A stretch of 64,000 bases of DNA from Melieria omissa (GCA_963971225.1 OZ020269.1:41437264-41501263); one strand, 5' to 3'; numbered from the stretch's first letter, positions 32,861 to 45,929 are shown. Program-made: numbers and translations. The notes: generated from the sequence alone by a model not told the origin.

Positions 32861-33190
32861 AGCCGCCGTGGCTCAGTTGGTTAGTGCGCGGTCCAGCGAG
32901 TCGAATGCAGAGCGACGCAAGTTCGAATTCTGCATGTAGTAACACATAAAAAAATAACGGGAAACTCGTTCTCTCTTTCGGTGGCTGTCCTCTCAGCTGG
33001 AAATGGCAAACCTCTGAGATTAAAAATTACCTATGAAAAAGCTCCCAACCTGCCGTTCGGAACCGGCATAAAACTGTAGGTCCCTTCCACCCGCGTACAA
33101 ATTCACACGCACAACACGGGTGGCTGCGGGAAGATAGGCCTTAGTCTCGCGTAAGCGGGCTGTCGTGCCAATCAATTATTATAATTATTA
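32861..33190 (+). mobile_element. tRNA-derived SINE, longer copy
   Basis: Starts AGCCGCCGTGGCTCAGTTGG (A-box TGGCTCAGTTGG) and has a B-box-like AGTTCGAATTCTG about 45 bp later, the internal RNA polymerase III promoter of a tRNA. A conserved non-tRNA body follows (ggtggctgtcctctcagctg, ttcggaaccggcataaaact) and an AT-rich tail. It matches 15559-15880 along its length. No clear flanking duplication is visible here, so the end is approximate. Confidence 0.85.
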
Positions 33191-34344
33191 GAAGGCACCT
33201 ACGTACTGTCCAGTCTCTAACTAAGAACTTAAAAAAAAATATAAAATGTTGCAACCGCTAATTATATTTCATTACATTTTTTGTGAAATAGAGGTTACAA
33301 AATTTGTAATAAACTGCAGTTTATTTAAGTAAAATCACACGATTACTTTCTTTTAATGTGCACTTAATAATTCTAAATGTTTTCTGGTTCACTCCTTAGA
33401 TCAGCAGTTTATCAAAAATTGTATGCCTAAGATGCGTTCTTTTCGTTGAGTTTTTGCGGTTTGTGTCTAACGCTAGCGCTCCTAACCTAAAAATGTAGCG
33501 TATTGTGGGTCAATTTCATATATTTTTTGAATATTGAATAATTTCATTATTTTGTATCGTGCTGTAAAGGCGTAAGCGAGTCTATATTAGTCTTGAAACT
33601 TCGCGCAAACGGCCAATCTGTCAAAAAATTTTAACATATAGTTATCTTTGCGTATTTAGATAACAAAAGTGAGAGAGCAGCCAAAGCAGCTGTTCGCTAT
33701 TTGCCCGCTGAAATGAATTTTTCGTACAACTGATTTCAACTAAAAAGGACTAGTAAATTACTAGTAGTAGTAGATTTTCTGCTCATTAATCAATTTAGAA
33801 TTGTTAACTATTTCATTCGCATGCGATGCGACCTCTTGCATTTTTGTTGTTTTCTTGTGATTTTGCAAAATTCTTTGGTAATTTTTCATACAAATTTAAT
33901 TTTGCTCTCTCTATGAAAAAGTGGTGAATAAGTACACAACTGTTTTTGTCGATACATTTTCGCGCCAAAAATTTATCTTTTAGACGTGGCAGCTCGCGTA
34001 CTTCTGAAAATGCAAAATAATGAACATTGGTTTTTCATTTATATATGACCCAGAAGAAAGTTTTTACTACTGAGGAAGTTCCATAGCAAGTTATTAGCAA
34101 TTTGCAATCAACAAATATTGTTCTTTTTAGTTTATGTCGCTACAGTCGTGCATTATATGCGACAAAATTTTAATATAAATTTCCTGTTGATGATCGTGGT
34201 GAAATGCGAGGTGGAAAACAATCAGTTGTTAAGTGTTCGCGAATTTGCCGGTATAACCGCCTTTGACAAACAATATTAAGTATTTTATAAGAAAAACTAT
34301 CCCGGAACAAAGATTTATGCGCGTTTTCGATCCTAACTGAATAT
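33191..34344. other. No gene recognised
   Basis: AT-rich DNA with a short (TAG)n run near 33760. No element ends or credible frames. Confidence 0.4.
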
Positions 34345-34348
34345 TTAA

Positions 34349-35066
34349 GGGGGTCCTCTAGTACAAACGGTGTTTTTTAATGCTTTTTTTGGAATTTTTT
34401 TTTTTAGAAACTACAAATGATAATGAGATAATTCTTCGTATATTTATTCTTTACATATTAAATTATAAAAAAAAAAAAATTGTTCCACGTGCTACCCCGA
34501 ACACTGTTGGGGTCCGCCAGCTGAGTAACAGCCATTGTTTTTTGTAAGGGTGTTTTCGCGCCATCCTAACTTTGTCCCTGTTCATCTGAAATGTAATTCA
34601 AAAATTGTCTCTGAAAAAGCATTACTCCAATTAGGGGTGAACTATAATGAACCCGATCTGATCAAAATTGGACCCGCGGCATCGTTTTAACTTTTTTTTT
34701 CGAAATTCGCCCTTTTTTTGCTCTAAAAACTCCTCCCAAAAATCGGCTCGTCAATGGAGTGCAATCTCCGTAGTTCAACCCCTAGAGTTTTGAATACAGC
34801 AAAACAAGAATCAAGTGAATCGGCCAATTAGTTTCGACGGAATCATAGCGCGATGGTCAAAAAATGTGTTTTCGAGAAAAACGCGTTTAAAGATACTTAT
34901 AAAACCGTGTACGTGATGTACTGAATGAGACGGATTTGAGGCTCTGTATCTCAGAGACGTTTACGAATTCGACAAAATCCGTTCGTATACTTTTTCTATG
35001 ATAGTTATACTTAAAAATATAAAATTTAAAAAAAAAATTTTTAAAATTTAAAACTAGAGGACCCCC
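34349..35066. mobile_element. TTAA MITE (piggyBac-type), 718 bp
   Basis: Ends GGGGGTCCTCTAGT and ACTAGAGGACCCCC flanked by TTAA at 34345-34348 and 35067-35070. Non-coding, with long A and T runs at both ends. Nearly the same length as the MITE at 22962 and also starting with a G run, but the two interiors are not obviously alike. Confidence 0.92.
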
Positions 35067-35070
35067 TTAA

Positions 35071-35561
35071 ATGGTTTCCCATCATAAAATCCTATTCGCA
35101 GTTGCTTTTGTTGATACTTTTTTGGCATTATTCTGGCGTCACTTTCTATGTTCACTGGTGGCAATTCCCGTAAACTCACTTTGAGCTGAGTTATGAAAAG
35201 TCTTATAGGAGTAGAGGAGATGATTTTAAAAACAAATAAAGGTTGTAGTTTACATTTCCATAGTTTGCTGTAAGAAACGGCAAGTGTACCGTTATGTACT
35301 CTTTTATAGTTTGCGTGATTGTGCAAAACATTAAGAGCAACTAGTGTTTTCTCATCGTTGAAATGTGGCAGTTCACATAGACTCAGCGATTAAAATTGAA
35401 CAGTGATTCAAAAATATAAGAAATTTGAGGTAAGTTATGCCTTTATAAGCATATTTAGTAGATTTTTGTACCATTAAAAAAGTAACGTTTTTACTTTCAT
35501 CACACGTGTGCAAATGCCAAGAGGAAAGTAATTGCCATCTGAAGAAAAGGGAAAAGTTAAT
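35071..35561. other. No gene recognised
   Basis: Unassigned AT-rich sequence to the left of the BEL/Pao element; the last five bases before the LTR (ACATC, 35562-35566) are its target duplication. Confidence 0.45.
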
Positions 35562-35566
35562 ACATC

Positions 35567-35787
35567 TGTTGCCGCCGTCGACAACAGCTGAGCAGTGCCC
35601 TCTTTAGGAGTTTTAGTCGGCCAGTCAAGCAGTCGTTAAAGGGGACACGGAGCGAACGCACGATTAAATTTTAAAGCGACTCGATCGCCATAACTACTTG
35701 TAATATAACTCAAATAAATATTGTTTTTCACGAATTGTAATCGATCGCTAAATAAACGTGCGAGCCACGCTTGCGGCACAGCCAACA
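35567..35787 (+). repeat. 5' LTR of BEL/Pao element
   Basis: Starts TGTTGCCGCCGTC and ends CAGCCAACA. Contains AATAAA motifs near 35714 and 35750. Differs from the 3' LTR at four positions by eye (for example gtgccctc against gtgctctc). Confidence 0.95.
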
Positions 35788-35898
35788 AATCTTTAAAATT
35801 TAATCTCCTTAAAAACTCAATTCAAATTGACTAATTGCGAACTGTTTAACCCGGCGGAACAAAGAAACATCGCGCAGTTTTCTTTTTTGAAAGCAAGT

Positions 35899-38800
35899 AT
35901 GCCACCCAATAATTTTAATTGCAAACGGTGTAATGAAAAAGACGACGACCGTATGGTGCAGTGCGACCGTTGGTTTCATTACGGCTGTGTAGGAGTGGAC
36001 AGCAAAGTGGCTGATGTTAGCTGGAGCTGCGATTTATGCGAATCTGGCACACATCCTACCACCGTGGAGAATGGATTAACCACATCGACGGTTACCGGCA
36101 TCGGAGCAGACCCCATAGCAGCGTCATCACCGGCAAAAGAGTCAGCAAGCGTTACATTTAATCGACACGTGCAATTCAATTTGCCACAGTCAATCGCTCA
36201 AGGAATGCAGTCAACAATTGCTGGCACCGCATTACCGACTTCAGCAAACTCTTCGCATTGGAGTATGTCGAACACGTCACAAACGATACCAACATACACT
36301 ACGTTGTCTACCAAAAAAACATCACCCCACACATTTCTAACAACGGGCATTCCAGCGACGTCAATTTTCGCGGCTGCTGCGCCAGCGCCGGCAGCGCCGC
36401 CTCTGCCTTTATTCTCAACGGGAACTACATACCAACAAGGAAACGGTTTTTCAACATCACCTTACCAAAGGTACAGCGAGAGAGAAACACGACTAGCACA
36501 ACAAGACTTTCCAACAAGTGCACAGTTGAGTTCGATCGCACCAACAAATATTGAGAATAGCGGTAACTCATTAAAGCTGCGAAATTTGCAATTGGAGCGA
36601 CTAGAAGAAGAGATGAAACTTCAACAAAAGTATTTGGACAACAAGTACAAAATATTATCACAGTTAGGAGAGTCTTCGTCGTCGTCAAATCAACTCAATA
36701 TGTTGACCATGACGCCGACAGCAGCTCAGTTACCAGCGCGTCAGGCTATACCAAAGCAATTGCCTACGTTTAACGGCGATCCTGACGAATGGCCACTGTT
36801 CATTAGCACTTTCGAAAATAGCACGGAGGTAGCTGGATTTAGCGATGCAGAAAACCTGGTGAGATTGCAATCGTGCTTAAAAGGTAAGGCCCGAGAAATG
36901 GTTAAGAACAAGTTGCTGTTGCCATCAATGGTCCCGGAGATTATCCGCACGCTACGTATGTGTTTCGGTCGGCCGGAACATATTCTCGAGCGAGTAATGA
37001 ATAAAGCTCGGAATATGCCGGCAATTAAAGACAAATTAGAATCGCTTATTGAATTTGCGCTTTGCGGTCGCAACATCTGCGCGACGATAGAAGGTTGCCA
37101 TATGGACATGCACCTATATAACCCGTTTTTAGTGAAAGAGTTCGTAGATAAACTACCCAATAATCATATATTGAATTGGGCGATGTACTCGAAGAATGAA
37201 CGGGTGCCCATAGTCAAATTGTTTAGCGACTGGTTGTACCAAATGGCAGAGGCAGCAAGTGCCTTCGTGTCATTAACGCCTAGCAAGAGCAGCGCAGCAG
37301 TAAACACTCACACGATCGTGGAAGGCGATAACCAGGTACATCCACCCCGCACCGAACGTAACACGCAGTCCAGTAAGTGTAACGTTTGCGAAGCTGAGAA
37401 TCACAAGGTGCCGCAGTGCGACCACTTTAAAAGTGCCTCACTGAATTGTAAGTGGAAGTACGTGCGTGAAAAAAACCTGTGCCGTCAGTGCCTCGGCACA
37501 CACCGTCGGAAATGTTTTTTGAATAAAGTGTGTGGCGTCGACGGATGTATGGCAAAGCATCATCAACTACTTCACAAAGATGGTATAGTTAGCCAGACTG
37601 AGTCACGAGCCGTAAGTACACACGCAACTACGTCACGAAACGCACAAGTGAACACTCACAGTAGCAGCGATAGCGAGAGACAGACGTACTTCCGAATCGT
37701 ACCAATCAATATCCATTCTAAAAACATAATAATGAAAACGTTTGCATTCCTAGATGAAGGATCCGCTGTGACTCTCATAGAGAAAAATATCTTTGATGAA
37801 CTGGACTTGCAAGGCGAGCGCGAACCCTTGTGCTTACGGTGGACCGCAAATACGACGCGCACGGAAAGCGATTCCATGAGAGCTAACATCGACGTTTCGA
37901 ATATATCCAATGGCCAGAGGTACGAGCTAAAAGAAGTTCACACCGTTGAAAATCTTGATTTGCCAGGTCAGTCAATGAACGTCCATGAAGTCGTCAAGAG
38001 GTACCCGTATCTGAAAGGACTACCAATTCAATCTTACAAAAATATAAAACCGACAATCTTAATTGGTAGCAATAATTGGAAATTGGCGGTCCCTTTAAAA
38101 ATCAGAGAAGGAAATTGGAATCAACCCATTGCTTCAAAAACACGACTAGGATGGGCTCTACAAGGATGTGACCATCATGCCCGCGAGTTTCGGCTCAATA
38201 TACACACTTGCGAATGTCAAGAGCAGTACGACGAGCTACACGAGGCGGTGAAGGGATATTTCAGCATGGAGGCTCCTAAATCAACGCAACTATTATCCGC
38301 ACACGACAGCCGCGCATTACAAGTTCTGAGTGAAACAAGCAGAAAAATCAATGGACGTTATGAGGTTGGATTGATGTGGCGCAACGATAACGTGGTGCTG
38401 CCAGAGAGTTACTTGAATGCTTTGCAAAGATCAATTTGTCTGCGCAAAAAAATTGAAAAAGATCCGTCACTGAAGACAACTATTCAAGACCAAATCGACA
38501 ATCTTATTTCGAAAGGGTACGCTAAGAAACTACCCAGCAGCGAGTCGACGACGCCATTGAACAAAATTTGGTATCTACCAATTTTTATTGTCACAAACCC
38601 CAACAAGCCTGGCAAAGTCCGGCTGGTCTGGGACGCTGCCGCTAAATCGAATGGAGCATCGCTCAATGACTTCCTCTTAAGTGGCCCAGATCTCCTAAAT
38701 CCGCTGATGGAAGTCTTGCTGGCTTTTAGAGTTGGACGAGTAGCCATCTGCGGCGATATTGCAGAGATGTTTCACAGAATCAACGTGCGGGAAAGCGACA

Positions 38801-41568
38801 TGCACGCCCATCGTTTTTTGTGGTGGGACTCAACGGAATTGAATCGTCCAAGCATTTACGTGATGCGTGCGCTGACATTCGGGATATGCTGCGCCCCATG
38901 TATTGCACACTTCATCCGTGACAGAAATTCTGAACAATTTAAGAATGAATTTCCTCGGGCAGTAGAAGCTATACAAAACTATCATTACGTAGACGATTTT
39001 ATAGATAGTGAGGACGACGAACTGGCTGCAATAGAGTTGGCAAAGCGCGTAAAGCAAATCCATGCCGCAGCCGGGTTCAACATACGGAACTGGTCATCAA
39101 ATTCGATCAATCTGCTGCAACAACTCGAAGAAGATCCATCAACCGGGTCCAACTCCAAAGAATGTGGTTCCGCTACTAAAGTCCTGGGTATGTTTTGGGA
39201 CCCAACTAATGATATGTTCAGATATATTTGCAGATTTACCAAATTACGCCGTGACGTAATAAATGAGTCTGTGGTGCCGACAAAGAGGGAGATACTGCAA
39301 GTTTTGATGTCAATTTTCGACCCTCTCGGTTTTGTTTCGTGCTACACGATTGGACTTAAAATTCTGCTCCAAAACATATGGCGCTCTAGTATCGGCTGGG
39401 ACGAACCATTGACTGAAACTCTACTCGATGACTGGTGTCAATGGAAGTCCGTCATACCGATAATTTCGTCTGTTCAAATTCCCCGATGTTACTCCCCAGC
39501 GCTAAAAGAGGCGCGTGACGTGCAACTGCACACTTTCGTTGATGCTGGTGAAAATGCCTACGCCGCCGTATGTTATCTGCGCGTCGAACATGCCGGCGAA
39601 GTTTCTGTTGCCTTAGTGGCCTCAAAATCGAAAGTAGCACCACTCAAGCCACTATCAATTCCGAGGTTGGAGCTACAGGCGGCAGTAGTTGGAATAAGAC
39701 TAGCAAAGAAAGTTATTAACGTACGTCGCATACGCACGTCATCGCAATTTTGGTCGACAGACTCAAAAACAGTTCTTAAATGGTTACGAATGGACCCCAA
39801 GAACTTCCAACAGTACGTCATGCACCGAGTGGGCGAGATTATCGAGACCTCAAATGTAACTCAATGGAAGTGGGTTCCCTCCAAGATGAATCCTGCAGAC
39901 TTCGCGACAAAGTCGTCCATGCGAAACAATTCTGAAATTTGGTTTTCAGCACCTGAAATTTTATTGTCTCACGCCAACAGCTAGCCACAATGTGAAATGG
40001 TCGTGTCAGACAATACTGGTGATACCGAGCTTAAGCGCCGAGTATTAGTCATCGAAAAATCCGCTGCTCCTCTAAAACCGAACGTAAAATACTTTTCCAA
40101 TTGGAGGCGCTTATACCGAGTCGTCGCCACATTCATCTTGTACATCGAAAGACTCAAAGCCGCTACAACTTCGAGCGAGAAAAGTGTTACCTTTGAAATG
40201 CTGCGGAGAGCTCAACAATTTCTTTGGAAATACGCTCAATCTGAAGAGTACGAAGAAGAGCTTAACCGACTCAAGCAAGGTACACCAATCGGAAAAAGTA
40301 GCAAGTTGATAACGTTGAATGTATACTTAGATCAAAATGGCATCATAAGGAGCAGAGGTAGGGAAGAGTACCTAAGCAACCACGGCGACGTTATTGTGCT
40401 ACCTCATTCCCATTATGTGACCCAACTTCTGGTGCGCTCAGTTCATGAAGACTTTCATCATCAGTTGCATGAAGCTATAATCAACAGGATAAGAAGCCAA
40501 TACTATATTTCTTGACTGCGAGTCTTATATAGAAAGGTGCGCCGAATGTGCCAGTATTGTAAGAACAAAAACGTCAAGCCACAAATACCGCAAATGGCCG
40601 CTCTACCGCCCGCAAGATTAGCCGCCTTCGAAAGGCCACTTTACGTGGCCGTAGGCAGACGACGCGAAAAAAGATGGGGCGTGATTTTCACGTGTCTAAC
40701 CATTCGAGCTGTACACATTGAAGTGGTGCATAGCCTGGATACAAGTTCGTGCATCATGGCAATCCGCAACTTTATATCGCGACGCGGGTCGCCCAGAGAA
40801 ATATACACGGACAATGGGACGAACTTTACGGCTGCTGAAAAAATCCTCTGTGGCGAATCGAAACATGTTAACATTCCTTCTATGTCTCGATCGTTCGACG
40901 ACATAAAATGGAAATTTAATCCACCTGCAGCGCCTCACATGGGCGGTGCATGGGAGAGGCTTGTAAGGTCCATCAAAACAGTATTGTATGCAATCTGCCC
41001 TTCACTGCACTTTAACGACGAAAGTCTACGAAGCGCCCTACATGAAGTCGAGTTCATTATAAACTCTCGTCCGCTCACATTCGTTTCTGTCGAGTCAATT
41101 GACGACGAGGCGATTACCCCGAACCATTTATTGATTGGGTCATCAAGTGGCTATAAGCCCATATGTAACGAAAATGTGGACTTACGACAACGCTGGCACC
41201 AAACTCAAAGGTTTGCCGATCAGTTTTGGCGGCGATGGCTTAAAGAATATGTACCGATAATATCAAGGCGAAGCAAGTGGTTTGCAAAGCAACCTCCGGT
41301 AAAAGTCGGAGATGTCGTTGTAATTGTGGACCAAGAGCTCCCACGAAATCGCTGGCCTAAAGGCATCGTGGTCGACACATTGATATCAAAGGATGGTCAG
41401 GTTCGAAGTGTGACGGTAAAAACGGCGTCGAGTACCTTTCGCCGCCCGGTTGCCAAGGTGGCAGTCTTGGACGTCGGCAGGACTGATGGTAAACACAACG
41501 CATCGAGTTTGTTTACGGGTGAGGGGATGTTGCCGCCGTCGACAACAGCTGAGCAGTGCTCTCTTTAG
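35899..41568 (+). pseudogene. BEL/Pao Gag-Pol polyprotein with two nonsense codons
   Basis: The first ATG in the long frame is at 35899; upstream codons lack an ATG. Order by residue: PHD-like finger (CKRCNEKDDDRMVQCDRWFH) 8-47; Ala/Pro/Ser-rich region; DUF1759 Gag (LPTFNGDPDEWPLF) about 286-430; Cys/His cluster 493-560; aspartic protease FLDEGSAVTLI near 617; reverse transcriptase from about 890 with YVDD at 1029-1032; RNase H (FVDAGENAYAAV) near 1212. TAG at 39982-39984 and TGA at 40513-40515 interrupt an otherwise single frame. Then come an HHCC finger, the integrase core with DNGTNF and GGAWERL, and DUF5641. The family segment with the first catalytic Asp before LYVAVGRR appears deleted. 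The frame ends inside the 3' LTR. Confidence 0.95.
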
Positions 41569-41748
41569 GAGTTTTAGTCGGCCAGTCAAGCAGTCGTTAA
41601 AGGAGACACGGAGCGAACGCACGATTAAATTTTAAAGCGACTCGATCGCCATAAATACTTGTAATATAACTCAAATAAATATTGTTTTTCACGAATTGTA
41701 ATCGATCGCTAAATAAACGTGCGAGTCACGCTTGCGGCACAGCCAACA
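41528..41748 (+). repeat. 3' LTR of BEL/Pao element
   Basis: Preceded by the purine-rich tract ggtgagggga (41518-41527), the likely polypurine primer. The last 13 codons and stop of the polyprotein lie within it. Confidence 0.95.
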
Positions 41749-41816
41749 ACATCCAATCAATAAGAGTTTTCAATACGGGAAATAGCGGATAAAATAGGAA
41801 GGTCTGAGACACCAAT

Positions 41817-43010
41817 GTGTCATTATTCATAATTATGCGGATCTTATGGGAAAAACGTAAGATATGTCCGAAACACGAAAATTATCGTAAGGCAAAATCA
41901 TGTGATAATGTGGCATTGGGAATAAAAGAAAACCTAATGTCGAAGGAATTTGCTCGCAGAATCGATCTGTCTATAAAGCCCCGACATGTTCTAAAAATTT
42001 TAGAAAATTCAAACCGCGATTTTGACACTAAACGCCTCAAAAAAACCTCTTTGACTATTAGTTTTAAACCCAAAATAATAGAACTCGCGGAGAAGCTATT
42101 TAGAGGCGTGAACAGTTGTAAAAAGCTTTGTTAAGTGACAAAAACGCTTCATTTTAGGTAGGCTTTTAATACTTTTAGCTTGAAAGGTTGGTTGAAAAGG
42201 AAGTATGTATGAGTCGGACATTATCAGGTGGCGATATAATGGTTGGGGAAGGTATTGCCACAGATAACTCGTCATATAGATGTCCAGCGGCCAAGGAAAA
42301 AATGTGTCAAAAAGTTCGACAAATTTGGCCTCCGATAAGAGCTTTTTGGCCTCTAATGTCACTCAGACAAACACCGCTTCACACACATTGTGCTCTGTTT
42401 TGAGATACAGATATTTGTGATTTTTAGTTAAAACGGCGCTTATCTGTCATTCCTTCTTAGCAAACAGTCGGGATTAAGTGTTGGTGGTCGAATGCGCAAG
42501 CGGGAGTGTCTCGGACGACGGTTCGATCTTTACTGTAGCCGCCAAGATTTTTTCAATGGCTTCTTTTTAAATACCCCCTATATAGTGAACAACCAAATTT
42601 TGACAGAGCTTGCAATTTTGGTGCCGTTTTCGTCGTATGAGACTGGACATCTATATGATGAGTTATCTGTGGTATTGCCATGTATGGTACGACTTAATTT
42701 GCGTGGGTTTCTGAAAAAATTAACTTCTATATTTACTGCGAACTTTCAAGCGTAATGATAATAGAATAATCAGAAGAATTTGATGGGCCTTAATTCATTT
42801 TTCAGCAGGAAAAGGCTGCATTTCAGAGTTCAGAGAAAAACAATGAACTTTTTCAAGGAGAAAAATACTCAAGTTTTTGATTGGCCAGTTCGAATTCTTG
42901 ACTTAACTCACATCGACCACCTTTGGGTTCTTGCTCGAGGTGTTTACGCAAAAGAACAACAGTTTTATTCAACGATTGACTTTACAAAAGCGATTAAATA
43001 GGTTGGGGTT
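41817..43010 (+). pseudogene. Tc3-like transposase, heavily decayed
   Basis: Three pieces line up with Tc3/Tc1 transposases. At 41930-42110, LSIKPRHVLKILENS and FDTKRLKKTSL resemble the second helix-turn-helix. Near 42685-42760, MVRLNLRGFLKKLT resembles the conserved MVWG-FS block. At 42840-43001, NFFKEKNTQVFDWPVRILDL, HIDHLWVLARGVYAKEQQF and STIDFTKAIK resemble the WPARSPDLNPIENLWG region and the C terminus. Stops and shifts separate them, and catalytic residues are replaced. The stretch 42170-42560 between does not match. No terminal repeats found. Confidence 0.65.
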
Positions 43011-43503
43011 TGCAAACCGGCACAAACTCTTCAGAATCTTATTTTATTTGTGCCTAAAATATTTTAAGCCGTAATGGGAAATGGACAAATTATTAAAAAC
43101 TATTTAGAGTGCCTTGCGCTATGAACATTTTTACTTTATGCAATTTTATATTTTTTTATGTACTGAGTTTGTGTGAATTGCCACTTCAAATTGTGCCGCT
43201 TTTATAAAAACAATAAATTAACAGTTATTTAATTGCGATTTCTTCTTTTAGTTCTCATTGACTATATTTTACAATTAATATTTCAGTAAAACTATTTAAC
43301 TGAATCAATTTTTTAAAGAAAATGTTACAAATTACAAGCAGATTAAGGTGAGTTGGAATTGCCACCAGTGTAATTGTTGTGCGGCCAATAAGAAAAATCG
43401 TGGTGAACCTTTATCAGCTGTTTCTTTGTTGTGAAAATTTCCGCGATTGGAAGTTGGACCACACAATTAACTTTCATGCTGAAATTTATTCGGAAGAATA
43501 TTA
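43011..43503. other. No gene recognised
   Basis: AT-rich spacer between the Tc3-like relic and the LINE; no signals seen. Confidence 0.4.
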
Positions 43504-44105
43504 CATGGTATTTTGCACACCAAGGGGATCAGGGTTTGGGTCCATAAGGTAAAGCACCTGACTGCACGGATGGGGGCATGGTCTGCATATTCGGCTGCGA
43601 TCCTTATGGGTACCAGGCCAAGCAGACTCAACGCCTCCACGAAGGTTGCTTCTGTAACCGGGCGGTCCCTGGGCGGCTGTTGGGGCCTGTCTTCTCAGCC
43701 GGCAAAGTTTGAGCTGCGGAAATCCAGAAGCATCCGACCTACAGTGGGCGGCTCCCTGGTCAGCGTCTGATCTCCATGTTAGGAGCGGCTGTTTTCTCAT
43801 CATCTTTTGGTGGCGTGACAGATGTCAAAGAAACGCCACAGGGGAAGGCGACCCCCTTCATCAAAACCATTCTGGAGGGCTCCCATAAGGACTCTTTTAC
43901 GGTGCAGGGATTCGGATCCCCAGTACCGGCGGTAAACAGTGGGCGAGCGGGCTGTCTGGCGTCGTCATCCAACGATCGCTTAGGCTGTGCAGCGGGACCC
44001 CAGGCTGCACGGTCTACTAATGTTACTGGGAAGCAGGAGGCGCCAAAACCCGCTTTAAGCAGGCACAAGGCGCAGGAGACCACCGCATAGGCTAGCCCCT
44101 CGCTT

Positions 44106-45189
44106 TCGGGGTGGTGCCTCGGCTCCAGGGCCTTCGACTCGACGCGGCTACAGAGGGAGAATCAATGATTCTCTCGCAAAGTAGCAAAGCCGGGTCGGTG
44201 GTCTCTGAGGCGGAGGCGGCACTTTTGGAGTAGGGGTATGAATCTGCGGCCACTGGTTCCACTCCTGGAACTTCATCGGCGGGGGATCGCAAGACAAGCA
44301 GTGCTGCGAAGAAAGCCAGAAATGGCTACCGGCGCTCGCTTGCGTTTCTCCGGAAAATTAATAAAGAGCCTGAATCCTTGTCTGACAAGGAGAAGGAACT
44401 GGTCAAGAAGCACCAGAAGATCGTGGCTAAATTCGAAAAGAAGCAGGCTGCGACTTCCGGTGCTAGGACCTCGATTACTGCAGCAACGCCTGGAGACGGT
44501 GCCACTGCTGAACAGTCGACCAGTACAGCAACGGCGGCAAAGCCTGGTTCTAGGGCCATGGCCACGACAGCTACAGCTGTACGACCGGACAGAGCAGGGG
44601 CGGCGAAGCCTGGGAACAGTGCCACGGCTGCCTCGGCAGTACAGAAGGCGGATCAGAAGCCATCCACCTCGACAAAGCCCACTTCCACCGTAGTGGAGAA
44701 GGGGTAGATCGGGGGACGATTAGCCTACAGGGGAAGGGAAAAAGCTGAAACCCTCAGCCAGCTTCTCCTCTCCACAAGAGCTGCAGATTGCAGTAGTGGA
44801 CCGGAGCGACCCAATGGGAAAATTCGTCCGGAAAACTGGCTCTCTGTTGAGGCGCGCATTCTGCGCGCGATGCTCGTGGCGGCGGACGGGGAGATCGACT
44901 TTGACGGCGCTGGCTGGCAGAGGGGCGTAAAAATCGTCGGGTGTGGCAACAGGTAGTCGCTTGACTTCCTTGTGCGCACAATCGGCGGTCTTGAGCCTCT
45001 CTGGCAGGGGGCAAAACTCGAGGTCATACCTCGTGACCGATTGCCCCTCCGACCTATCGTCACACTGTGGGTCCCCCCTCCAGTCATGGAGGATGCGAAC
45101 ACGTTAAAGCTGATAGGTCGGCAGAACAGCGGGCTTAAAACTGGAGAGTGGAGAGTAATCTCCTCCACTACACCTCGTAGTCGCTGTTG
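44106..45189 (+). pseudogene. LINE ORF1 remnant with DUF4780-like domain
   Basis: A Ser/Ala-rich segment (SQSSKAGSVVSEAEAALLE) is followed by a lysine-rich helix (SDKEKELVKKHQKIVAKFEK) and a long Ala/Thr/Ser low-complexity stretch ending in a TAG at 44704-44706. From 44780 in the frame LQIAVVDRSDPMGKIRPENW, ILRAMLVAADG and DGAGWQRGVKIVGCG, a TAG at 44956-44958, then LEPLWQGAKLEVIPRD, LWVPPPV and RQNSGLKTGEWRVIS, ending in TGA. These match the DUF4780 region, a nucleic-acid-binding part of ORF1 in many insect LINEs. Several stops and a frameshift disable it. Confidence 0.72.
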
Positions 45190-45303
45190 ACCAACAGTCA
45201 TTTACTCTTCTGCGAGACTCCTCTGGTGTTGTAAAGTTCGGTTTGGGTTCCTTAAAATCTCGTTTCCCCAATAAGGAGCGCGCCACACAAGGAAAGGCTG
45301 AAG

Positions 45304-45909
45304 GTGGTGCAGATAAACCTGCACCACTCTAAAACCGCCACCCACGATCTTATGCAATTCTTGGAGGAGGAGGAAGTTGACTTGGCCCTTTTCCAGGAAC
45401 CCTGGCTCGTCAGAGACAAGGTTTGTGGTTTAGGGTCAAGTCAATTCAGAGTACTTCATTCGCGTGGTGAAGGTAAGATACGAGCCTGTATTGTATATAG
45501 AAAGCACATTAATCTGTTTCTTTTATCTCGATACAGCACTGGTGACTTGTGTGTGGCTGCATGTGAGCGAAGGGAGGGGCTTGACCTCATCCTCTCGTCC
45601 GCATACATGCCACAGCCACCGCCGAAGGAGGTCCGGGACCTAGTTGCTCACGCCCGATCGCGGAGACTTGATCTCATCATCGGGTGTGACGCCAACGTTC
45701 ACCATCTTCAGTGGGGAAGTTCCGGCACCAACAGCAGGGGTGAGCCCATTTTTGAGTTTCTTCTTAATTCTAACCTTATGCTATGTAATAGGGGCAATAC
45801 GCCAACCTTCCATAACACGGTTAGGGAGGAAGTTATAGATACCTTGGCTACCGACTCGAGTACTATCTCTATAGCCGACTGGAAGGTACTAACGGAATGT
45901 TCGTCTTAG
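45304..45909 (+). pseudogene. LINE APE-type endonuclease (partial)
   Basis: The frame opens VQINLHHSKTATHDLM, the usual start of ORF2 in this group, then EEEEVDLALFQEPWLVRD (metal-binding Glu in QEPW), SSAYMPQPPPKEV, and DLIIGCDANVHHLQWGSS (the G-DxN motif), and TPTFHNTVREEVIDTLATDS. In intact relatives the last motif is 'EVIDITLAT', followed by SDHR with the catalytic His. Here a short deletion and frame break remove SDHR, so the nuclease would not cut target DNA. The first ATG in frame is not obvious; the start near 45304 is a GTG. Confidence 0.8.
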
Positions 45910-45929
45910 TCTTTTAACGTAAGTTCTTA

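Larger units (their letters stand above)
35567..41748 (+). mobile_element. BEL/Pao LTR retrotransposon, full length
   Basis: Two 221-bp LTRs in direct orientation and an exact 5-bp duplication ACATC (35562-35566, 41749-41753), the size typical of BEL/Pao. The internal region is one polyprotein with Gag, protease, reverse transcriptase, RNase H and integrase in BEL order. I count four differences between the LTRs, so the insertion is fairly recent. Two nonsense codons and a missing integrase segment make this copy defective. Confidence 0.96.

Noticed and set aside
32861..32945. A functional tRNA gene
   Set aside because: A and B boxes are present, but the sequence does not fold as a clean cloverleaf by eye and continues into a SINE body shared with a second copy.
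35827..35898. Start of the BEL/Pao polyprotein at 35827
   Set aside because: The codon there is TTG; the first ATG in frame is at 35899, just before the PHD-like finger.
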